A DNA stretch of 29,099 nucleotides, from assembly GCA_947426265.1 (NCBI GenBank), contig CANEDJ010000015.1, forward strand, positions 1-29,099. Reading direction: 5' to 3'. This DNA comes from MGBC102946 sp022793145. Lineage in GTDB: Bacteria > Bacillota_I > Bacilli_A > RF39 > UBA660. The position numbers and the translations under genes were made by a program. This document shows positions 22,141 to 29,099 of the stretch, piece after piece. Position 1 is the stretch's first letter, and every line of letters starts with the position of its first letter. Under the pieces are notes generated by a model. It saw nothing but the letters and a program-made list of their open reading frames with translations, did no database searches and was not told where the DNA came from.

Positions 22141-22464
22141 ATGGAAAATATGACATTAAACGAATTATCAAATTTATTGGCATTCATTATTACATTGATA
22201 TCTTCTATAGGAACTTTATTATTTGGAATAAAAACGATTTTGAATAAGCAATTAAAACCATTAGAAGAAAACATTGAGAATTTAGATAGGAATCAGTGCA
22301 AAAATTATTTGGTGAGTTTTCTAGCTGATGTAGAACGTGGAGAGAATTTTGATGAGGCCCTTATTAAAAGAGCTTATGATGTTTATGACCATTATGTAAA
22401 AGATTTAAAAGGAAATAGTTATATTCATGACAAATGGGAAAAATTGATGAAAGGAAGTAATTAA
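22141..22464 (+). CDS. Small membrane protein of the lysis module, 107 aa
   Basis: One hydrophobic helix at about 9-31 (LLAFIITLISSIGTLLFGI) is followed by a charged helical domain. The start ATG 22141 comes 2 bases after the previous stop and has only a weak ribosome site, so it is probably translated by coupling; a TTG start at 22120 is rejected. The gene sits directly before a holin-like gene, where small accessory membrane proteins or holin partners are common. Confidence 0.6.
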   Translation: MENMTLNELSNLLAFIITLISSIGTLLFGIKTILNKQLKPLEENIENLDRNQCKNYLVSFLADVERGENFDEALIKRAYDVYDHYVKDLKGNSYIHDKWEKLMKGSN

Positions 22465-22743
22465 ATGCAAGAATTTATGAACTGGGATATTCTAACTACA
22501 TATGCGACTTTTGTCACGATTGTATTTATGGTAGTGGAATTTATTAAAGAATTAAAATATGTAAAAAAAATAAAAACAAAATATGTAAGTTTTTTCGTCG
22601 CGTTGATTTTATTGACGATTACTAATTTAGCGCTCAATACCTTTCACTTTTTTGATATTACATTATACATACTAAGCTCTATTAGTATTAGTTTAGGAGC
22701 AAACGGATTAAATGACTTTAATAGAAAAGGAGGGATTTTATGA
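22465..22743 (+). CDS. Holin-like membrane protein, 92 aa
   Basis: Three hydrophobic helices at about 10-28, 40-58 and 63-80, a Lys-rich loop between the first two (KELKYVKKIKTK) and a short hydrophilic end. Size, topology and position just before the endolysin fit a class I holin that forms membrane holes for lysin release. In a tailocin this would free the particles by cell lysis. The stop overlaps the endolysin ATG (ATGA). Confidence 0.75.
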   Translation: MQEFMNWDILTTYATFVTIVFMVVEFIKELKYVKKIKTKYVSFFVALILLTITNLALNTFHFFDITLYILSSISISLGANGLNDFNRKGGIL

Positions 22744-23525
22744 AAAAAGGAATGACAAGTATTAGGAATGGAGTAGAAGATTTACTTTGTCCATTTGAAT
22801 ATGTTGGAATTAGCCAACCAGCAAATGGAGCCTATTCTCATCAAGGAACAATGGCAAATGATATTGGTTTTAAAGATATTAGAAATCCATATGAACCATA
22901 TTATGCACCTTGTCATATTAAATGTATTCATATATGGAAAGACTATGGACAAGCTATGTGGCAATCGATAAACAAAGTTCGTTTTACAGATGGTTCTATT
23001 GATTATCTTACTTTTGTAACAGCACATGATAATTCATTTACCGCAACAGTTGGAATGGAAAGACAACAAGGAGAATTAATTGGTCATAAGGGAAACAAAA
23101 AAGCAAGTGGTGTTCATGCTCATATTGAATGTGCAAAAGGATTATATAGTGCGAAAGATTGGAAATACAATTCTTATGGCAACCCATGTTTTCCTAATGA
23201 AATCAATATTGATGAAGTATTCTTTTTTGATGAAACAGAACTAAGTAAAAATCATATTCCAAGTACTTATAAAATCAAATACTTAAAAGATGTTGTATTA
23301 GAAACATCATCTAATAAAGAACCGCTTCCTTTAAAAGTAGGAGACCAAGTAAAAATTATAAAAACAGGAAATGGTTCTAGTTTAGGGACTTCAAATATAG
23401 CTTATGGAATTGGCTGGGATAGAAAAATATTAAAAATTTGGGAAGATAGGCCTTACCCATATCAAGTAGGAAATGAAACGGGAACAACAGGCTTCTATAG
23501 AAGAGAAGCATTAGAAAAGAGGTAA
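22740..23525 (+). CDS. Endolysin: M23-like peptidase with SH3-type binding domain, 261 aa
   Basis: Residues about 15-170 look like an M23-type zinc peptidase: H34 in SHQGTMAND with D41 as metal ligands, H96 (VTAHD), and the H126-A-H128 pair in GVHAHIE. The spacing H34 to D41 is longer than the usual HxxxD. Residues about 195-255 form an SH3-like wall-binding domain (LKVGDQVKIIKTGNG to TGFYRREAL). There is no signal peptide, so it needs the holin. It should cut peptidoglycan cross-links in the producer. It is placed between the two collar-domain genes. Confidence 0.8.
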   Translation: MKKGMTSIRNGVEDLLCPFEYVGISQPANGAYSHQGTMANDIGFKDIRNPYEPYYAPCHIKCIHIWKDYGQAMWQSINKVRFTDGSIDYLTFVTAHDNSFTATVGMERQQGELIGHKGNKKASGVHAHIECAKGLYSAKDWKYNSYGNPCFPNEINIDEVFFFDETELSKNHIPSTYKIKYLKDVVLETSSNKEPLPLKVGDQVKIIKTGNGSSLGTSNIAYGIGWDRKILKIWEDRPYPYQVGNETGTTGFYRREALEKR

Positions 23526-23529
23526 AAAA

Positions 23530-24135
23530 ATGAATGAAACAATCAATTCTGTTTTTACAGAAACACAAGATGGAATCAATGCATCGCTCAATCAGCTAGA
23601 AGTAACTTGTATTACTTCAAAACAAAATAACTTTCATTTAGACAGTGAAGGAAATTTATCCGTAAATAGTATTACAACAGTAGTTGATAATCCTACTACT
23701 AGTACAACTGTTGATTTTAATTCTATTTATCCAATTGGTTCTATTTATATGAATACAGCTTTGGTAGATCCAGTAACTCTCTTTGGAGGAACTTGGGAAT
23801 TACTAAAAAATAGATTCTTAATTGGGGCAGGAGATTTATATGAAGTAGGAGAAATGAAAGGCGAAATAGAGCATAAATTAACAAAAGAAGAAATGCCAAA
23901 GCATACGCATACTCAAAACCCACACAGTCACACACAACATCCTGATACTTGGATGAATATTGACAATCCTTGGGTTCCAAAATCTGAGTACTATTATGCC
24001 CATTCTGGAAATGGAATATCTAATAAATATTATACTGGCAATACAACCGCAACTAACAATGATACAGGAGGTTCACAACCTCATAACAATATGCCTCCAT
24101 ATTTGGCAGTTTACATGTGGAAGAGAGTCGCTTAG
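23530..24135 (+). CDS. Second tail collar-domain protein, 201 aa
   Basis: After a 65-residue helical/linker front come a collar domain (IYPIGSIYMN to NNMPPYLAVYMWKR) and the same His-rich turn (HTHTQNPHSHTQH; H125 and H127). It is clearly a paralogue of the last 130 residues of the protein at 20180 but lacks the DUF859 part. The front could attach to another structural protein or to the Rhs protein encoded next. GAGGTAAAAAA gives the ribosome site. A gene-end hairpin, AAGAGAG/CTCTCTT (24121-24147), spans the stop with only a weak T-run. Confidence 0.8.
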   Translation: MNETINSVFTETQDGINASLNQLEVTCITSKQNNFHLDSEGNLSVNSITTVVDNPTTSTTVDFNSIYPIGSIYMNTALVDPVTLFGGTWELLKNRFLIGAGDLYEVGEMKGEIEHKLTKEEMPKHTHTQNPHSHTQHPDTWMNIDNPWVPKSEYYYAHSGNGISNKYYTGNTTATNNDTGGSQPHNNMPPYLAVYMWKRVA

Positions 24136-24177
24136 CTTAGCTCTCTTTCCTCTTAAAGTTTTAAAAGGAGTGATGAA

Positions 24178-27100
24178 ATGGAAAAAGAACTAAAAAATTT
24201 AAGAAAAAAAAACGAAAAACATTTTTTACAAGATGATGGAACAATTATTGCGAAAATGTATAGAGAAAATATCCACTATTTGAAAAATGGAGTTTATGAA
24301 GAAATTGATAATACATTAATCAAAAAAGGAAATAAATTTCAAAATAAAAGCAATGAATTTAAAGCTTCTTTTCATGAAAATGATAAAAATAAATTATTAG
24401 AAATGGAAAAAGATGGACATACTCTTTCTATGAGTTTTAGAAATGAATTGGAAGTGTGTCCAAATGTAAAGAATACAGAAATTTGTTATCAAAACTTATT
24501 AGATAAGGTGGATGTTACTTATAAAGTGTTATCTAATAAAGTAAAAGAAGCAATTCTTTTAAAAGAAAACAAATATAAAAAGTTAGAATTTATAATTGAA
24601 ACAGATTTAGAACTAAGTATCAAAGGTAAAACAATAGAAGCTAAAAATGACAATGAAATTATCTTTGTAATAGAAGCTCCTTATATGATAGATGATAACA
24701 ATATAGAAAACCATAATATTTATTACACATTAGAAAAACATTATGATCATTATGATATAACGTTATATTTAGATACAAAATGGTTAGAAAAAGCTGCATT
24801 TCCAGTTATCATTGATCCAACTATAACAAACTATAATGAAGGTGGAGTAACATATGATACTTATATCTTTGAAGGCGATCAAGATTATCCAAGGGGTCAC
24901 TCTAAAAAGTTATGGTTAGGAGTAGATAAAAAGGATGATGGAAAAGTAGAAAAATATCGTGCATTATTCAAATTTCATTTGCCTAAAATTGGAACAGGAA
25001 GCCAAATTATTGGTGCTGAAGCAGTCATGCTAGCATGGGGGGATCCATATGCGAAACAAGATATCTTTGCCGTTCATAAAATTAACAAAGAATGGGATGA
25101 AAATACAGCGACTTATAAAACGATGTGGAATGCTTATGACTCCAGAATAGAAGCTTATAGTATGTTTAGAACATCATTACATTTATCCAATTGGGGACCA
25201 GAAGAATATAATCATATTGATATTACAAACTTGGTAAAATCTTGGTATTCAGGAGAACCAAACAATGGAATTATGATTAAAAGCTACTATGAAGTCTATG
25301 ATCCAGATATAAATAGTTTGCTAATTTATTCTAGTGAAAATGATGAGAAAGCAAATCCTCCATATCTATTAATCCATTATAGAAATCAAAATGGATTAGA
25401 AAGTTATATGGATTATCAAACACAGAGTTTTACAGAAGGAAGTACAAGCGCGAATTTATATAATGGAAACTTAGTATCCGTATGGAATGTTGGGAAAACA
25501 GTATCAGGAAAGTTCCCCGTTAATTTAGACCTTATTTATAATACCAATGATATCATTTTAGAAACCAATTATGGATATGGTTTAGGAGAACAACTGAGTC
25601 TTCATCAAACATTAGAATTTGAAACCATTGAAGAATTTGAAAAAGATGAAAAACTTATCATGCTAAGATATAAAGACGGAGATGGAACCTATCATTACTT
25701 TTATAAAGGAAGTGATATTACACCTACTCCAGTAGAAGGTTATGAATTTGATGTTGTTGAAAGAAATCCAGAATCTTATTATGACGAAGATGGATTATCT
25801 TTGGTAATTACAAAAGATAATGACAATTTTATGATGCAAGATAATGATGGCAATACTTCTTATTTTACAAAAAATGGGGATATTTGGTATTTAACAGAAA
25901 TCAAAGATACAAAAGAAAGTACTATAAAAATAGAATATTTGAATAATAAAATTGTAAAAGTGATTGATGGAAATAAAAAAGAAATTACGCTTACTTATGG
26001 GACGAATGTAATCACAGTAACAAGCCCAAATGAAACTGTTACACTAAACTATGAAAATAATTTATTAAAAAGTATTGTATCAAAAAATGGTACAACCAAT
26101 ATAACTTATAATAATCATAATATTATTTCTAAAATCACAGATATAACAGGAAAAAGTATTGGTTATGAATATTATGATACGATTCCATATCGAGTAAAAA
26201 AGATCAGTGAATATGGAATAAATAATACTTTAGGAAATTATTTAGAATTCATTTATGGATTTAATGTAACAACAGTAAAAGACAATAAAAACAGAAGCCA
26301 AACTTATACGTTTAATAATAATGGAAATACAGTAGGAATTACTAATTTAGATGAAGATGAAAATCTAAAAGAAGCATTTGGAAAATCGATGATTTATGGT
26401 TCTAAAGATCAATATACAACTTCATTTGGAAGTGTTAATAAATTAGTAGAAGAAAAGTCTATGGTAAAAGTAGTGAAAAACTATTTACAAAATTCTAGTT
26501 TTGAACAAGATACAAATGATTTATTTTTTACTACAGATAGTGAGAATGTTCAAATTTCAATTTCATCTGATTATGCAAATACAGGATCAAAAAGCTTATA
26601 TATAAAATCCAATGTAATGAATGAAAAAGCGATTTTAAATAAAGCATTTGTAGGAAAACCAATACATGCTTATACATTTAGTATGTATGTAAAAAATGAT
26701 GTTCCATTTAAATTAAAAACATCAGTGTCTTTAGCAGATTCTGTAGGTGGATCACAAGGAAAAGCAATAGAAATTCCAATTAACCTAGAATTTACACGAT
26801 ATGATATTTCTTTTTTACAAAATATAAAAGATAAATCATCAACAATATCATTAGAAATTGAAAATCCAGGAAATATTTATATTGATGATGTTCAAATAGA
26901 AGATGGGCAAACAGCCAATCTTTATAACTTAATTGATAATTCAGATTTTAGCGATGGAACAATGAATGGTTTTTCATTAGGATATAGTAGAATTTTTGAA
27001 ACTCCAGCTCCAGAAGAAATTCCAACTATGAATGTTGTAGATATAGGAAATGCAAAGGCATTAAAAATAACAGGAAGTCCTTATTTAAGTGAAGCAATTG

Positions 27101-29099
27101 AAAAGACTTTTCCTGTAAGTGGAAAAGCTGGAGATATTTATACGATTTATTTCTGGTATAAAAATGAAGAAACAGTGAACGATGTTTATACTACACGTAG
27201 AAGAGTATTAATTAGTTTTGATTATGGAGAAGTAGATGATCCACATTGTTTAATTCCAAGAGGAACATTTACGCAAAATAATACAACTTGGCATTTATTT
27301 GAAGCTACTTTTATGGCAGAATATGATTATACAAATTTTAAATTGAATATTTTTAATGATTGTAATGCAAACAATTTATATTTAACGAATTTTGGACTTT
27401 ATAAACCAATTGCAAGTACAGGATATGATTATGATTCTAATGGAAATGTAACAACTGTTCATGATCCTCTTTCAGGTCCAAAAGAATTATCTTATGATAA
27501 GAATAACCAATTAGTAGGAATGTTAGATGTAAAAGGTTCTAACTTTGTCTATGAATACGATAATGAAGTTAAGACAAGAGTGTTAAAAGGAATCAGTGCA
27601 ACTGGAATTTCTAATGAAATTGAATATGATGAATTTGGAAATCCAATTATTACCAAAATTACCAATAAAAACACAAGAGAAAATATAGAAGGTATTTACC
27701 ACATTCGTATGAAAGGAACAAAGAAATATTTTGATAATAACTTTTATGCAAACATGATTTCTTTAAGAGAAGATTGTTGTAGTCATGATGGATACAATTT
27801 CATAAAAGAAGATAATTATTATAAAATAATTCCAATTGATAATCCAAATTATGCAATTCATCATTTTCAGGAAAGAATAACATTAAGTAAAACAGAATAT
27901 TCTTTATTTGAACTCATTAAAAATAAAAATGGAAGTTATATGTTTAAATTAAAACAAGAAATTGATGAGAATGAAGAAATATCTGGAGTAGAAGAACAAC
28001 CTAAAATCTATGTCACATTTGATAATGAAAAACTAGTTTTAGAGAAAAAAGAAATGGAAAATCCAAATCAAAACTTCTATTTAGAAGAAGCAGGAAATCA
28101 TTTATTTGTAGCGAATACTGCTGAATATACAGAAGATGGAAAATATATAAAATCTACAAAAGATACTTTAGGTAGAACTACTACTTATGATATTGATACG
28201 GAAACAGGTTTGACAAATTCTATTACAGATCCAAAAGGAGTTTCTGTTAATTATACTTATAATAATAAAGAGCAATTAACTAAAGTAGAAAAAGATGATA
28301 AAAAAGTAGAATATGAATATAATGATAAGAATTTGTTATCTAAAATTAAACATGGAACAAAAGAGTACAATTTTACTTATGATGAGTTTTTAAATACCAA
28401 AACAATTGGAATTGGGAATCATTTATTAATTACCAATAATTATGAGGAAAATAATGGGAATTTAAGTTCTTCTACTTATGGAAACAATGATACGATTTCT
28501 TATACATATGATAAATTTGATCGAGTAAAAACAATTACTAAAATGAATGGAACTTACACGTATTATTATGACAATTTAGGAAATGTAGCTAGAATTGCAT
28601 TTAATGATAAAGAAATTTATAGATACCAATATGATTTATTAAAGCGATTAACAGATTATCAATATAATAGTTTTAGAATCAAATATAAATATGACGAAAC
28701 AAGTAATGTAAAAGATAAGTATTATAATTATTTAGAAACTTCTCAACATTTAAATTACGAGTATAATAAAGATAATGCAGTAACAAAAATAGTATTTGAT
28801 AATTCATTAGACACAGAAGACAATATCCCTTATCAAGATGAATTAGTATATAACTATGATGAACTAGGAAGAATGACAGAAAAGAAATTAAATGATACTT
28901 ATAAAACAAATTATCATTTTATTACAAAAGGAAAGAGAACATCATTTATATTAGATAAGTTGAAAGATAACTTTAATGAGTTTGAATATAAATATGATTC
29001 CTTAGATAATATAACAGAGATTTATAAAAATGGGGATTTAGTAAATCATTATGAATATGATAATTCTAATCAGTTAATAAAAGATGATGATTATGAAAG
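24178..29099 (+). CDS. Giant Rhs/YD-repeat protein with DNRLRE domain, partial (1640+ aa)
   Basis: Open without a stop to the right edge. Start ATG 24178 has AAAGGAG 7 bases upstream. There is no signal peptide. Residues about 200-385 contain a WapA-type DNRLRE wall-associated domain (KWLEKAAFPVIIDPT, ALFKFHLPK, WDENTATYKTMW, IDITNLVKSWYSG). About 575-700 are Rhs/YD repeats; about 770-1080 two jelly-roll carbohydrate-binding-like modules; about 1172-1290 a possible ricin-like trefoil insert; and about 1312 on typical YD repeats (YEYDNSNQL). Such proteins form a shell around a C-terminal toxin, which lies outside the window. Encoded right after the tail and lysis genes, it may be released or carried by the tail particle. 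Confidence 0.85.
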   Translation, partial: MEKELKNLRKKNEKHFLQDDGTIIAKMYRENIHYLKNGVYEEIDNTLIKKGNKFQNKSNEFKASFHENDKNKLLEMEKDGHTLSMSFRNELEVCPNVKNTEICYQNLLDKVDVTYKVLSNKVKEAILLKENKYKKLEFIIETDLELSIKGKTIEAKNDNEIIFVIEAPYMIDDNNIENHNIYYTLEKHYDHYDITLYLDTKWLEKAAFPVIIDPTITNYNEGGVTYDTYIFEGDQDYPRGHSKKLWLGVDKKDDGKVEKYRALFKFHLPKIGTGSQIIGAEAVMLAWGDPYAKQDIFAVHKINKEWDENTATYKTMWNAYDSRIEAYSMFRTSLHLSNWGPEEYNHIDITNLVKSWYSGEPNNGIMIKSYYEVYDPDINSLLIYSSENDEKANPPYLLIHYRNQNGLESYMDYQTQSFTEGSTSANLYNGNLVSVWNVGKTVSGKFPVNLDLIYNTNDIILETNYGYGLGEQLSLHQTLEFETIEEFEKDEKLIMLRYKDGDGTYHYFYKGSDITPTPVEGYEFDVVERNPESYYDEDGLSLVITKDNDNFMMQDNDGNTSYFTKNGDIWYLTEIKDTKESTIKIEYLNNKIVKVIDGNKKEITLTYGTNVITVTSPNETVTLNYENNLLKSIVSKNGTTNITYNNHNIISKITDITGKSIGYEYYDTIPYRVKKISEYGINNTLGNYLEFIYGFNVTTVKDNKNRSQTYTFNNNGNTVGITNLDEDENLKEAFGKSMIYGSKDQYTTSFGSVNKLVEEKSMVKVVKNYLQNSSFEQDTNDLFFTTDSENVQISISSDYANTGSKSLYIKSNVMNEKAILNKAFVGKPIHAYTFSMYVKNDVPFKLKTSVSLADSVGGSQGKAIEIPINLEFTRYDISFLQNIKDKSSTISLEIENPGNIYIDDVQIEDGQTANLYNLIDNSDFSDGTMNGFSLGYSRIFETPAPEEIPTMNVVDIGNAKALKITGSPYLSEAIEKTFPVSGKAGDIYTIYFWYKNEETVNDVYTTRRRVLISFDYGEVDDPHCLIPRGTFTQNNTTWHLFEATFMAEYDYTNFKLNIFNDCNANNLYLTNFGLYKPIASTGYDYDSNGNVTTVHDPLSGPKELSYDKNNQLVGMLDVKGSNFVYEYDNEVKTRVLKGISATGISNEIEYDEFGNPIITKITNKNTRENIEGIYHIRMKGTKKYFDNNFYANMISLREDCCSHDGYNFIKEDNYYKIIPIDNPNYAIHHFQERITLSKTEYSLFELIKNKNGSYMFKLKQEIDENEEISGVEEQPKIYVTFDNEKLVLEKKEMENPNQNFYLEEAGNHLFVANTAEYTEDGKYIKSTKDTLGRTTTYDIDTETGLTNSITDPKGVSVNYTYNNKEQLTKVEKDDKKVEYEYNDKNLLSKIKHGTKEYNFTYDEFLNTKTIGIGNHLLITNNYEENNGNLSSSTYGNNDTISYTYDKFDRVKTITKMNGTYTYYYDNLGNVARIAFNDKEIYRYQYDLLKRLTDYQYNSFRIKYKYDETSNVKDKYYNYLETSQHLNYEYNKDNAVTKIVFDNSLDTEDNIPYQDELVYNYDELGRMTEKKLNDTYKTNYHFITKGKRTSFILDKLKDNFNEFEYKYDSLDNITEIYKNGDLVNHYEYDNSNQLIKDDDYE

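Larger units (their letters stand above)
9823..29099 (+). mobile_element. Headless prophage-derived tail cluster, candidate F-type tailocin
   Basis: The cluster has regulators, then a full non-contractile tail set (terminator-like, tube, G/GT chaperones, tape measure, distal tail, hub, receptor binding), then holin and endolysin, a second collar protein and an Rhs-type protein. It has no large or small terminase, portal, protease, capsid, head-tail connector, sheath, integrase or replication gene. In normal siphophages the head module lies directly upstream of the tail terminator; here that place holds only a LexA-like regulator and mini-genes. Monocins of Listeria and similar F-type bacteriocins are built this way. 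The right border lies outside the window. Confidence 0.7.

Noticed and set aside
12023..24135. Contractile (R-type) tailocin or extracellular contractile injection system.
   Set aside because: No sheath, baseplate wedge, spike or AAA ATPase gene is present. G/GT, a distal-tail-like protein and a Tal-like hub indicate a non-contractile tail.
24178..29099. Rhs protein as a type VI secretion effector.
   Set aside because: Gram-positive context, no VgrG, PAAR or type VI gene; the DNRLRE domain is typical of WapA-like proteins.

Overview
The window is AT-rich (about 30% GC by eye). It has Gram-positive style Shine-Dalgarno sites, many intrinsic terminators, and diacylglyceryl-type lipoprotein signals. 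Together these point to a low-GC Bacillota, probably a gut-type lineage (Bacilli, Erysipelotrichia or Clostridia); nothing here fixes the genus. All genes read with the standard code.

Left part (1-5150): a tRNA-Ile/tRNA-Glu pair runs into a half-size ABC exporter. Next come a gene split by one in-frame TAA and a tRNA-Ser(GCT). Downstream of tRNA-Ser lies about 2 kb of small, partly broken genes, palindromes and an ACCAAA-type repeat cluster, which looks like the residue of an old element. Middle part (5150-9510): an orphan minus-strand gene, then a LysR regulator, a radical SAM enzyme and a fused MazG-like/NUDIX protein. The last two form a tight two-gene operon.

Right part (9823-29099, running off the edge): a siphophage-type tail gene cluster. 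In order it has an ArpU-like regulator, a zinc-ribbon membrane protein, two tandem paralogous mini-genes, a LexA DNA-binding domain without peptidase, a tail terminator-like protein, a tail tube, the G/GT chaperones with a likely -1 frameshift, and a short tape measure. It continues with a distal-tail-like protein, a Tal-like hub, a DUF859/collar receptor-binding protein, two membrane (holin-like) proteins, an M23/SH3 endolysin, a second collar protein, and an Rhs/YD-repeat protein of at least 1640 residues. No portal, terminase, capsid, integrase or replication gene lies in the cluster, and regulators abut the tail genes directly. I read it as a headless, F-type (non-contractile) tailocin with its own lysis cassette and a polymorphic-toxin-like protein.

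The most unusual feature is between the tape measure and the distal tail gene. Four minus-strand lipoprotein genes sit in three cassettes, and each cassette is bounded on its left by a copy of the tape-measure 3' end: the intact one, then two decayed ones. The lipoproteins share promoter, leader peptide and lipobox, but their mature parts differ. This resembles the orphan-tip plus immunity-gene arrays of polymorphic toxins. It suggests, as inference only, that the lipoproteins protect the producer from the tail particle or exclude related phages at the tape-measure step.
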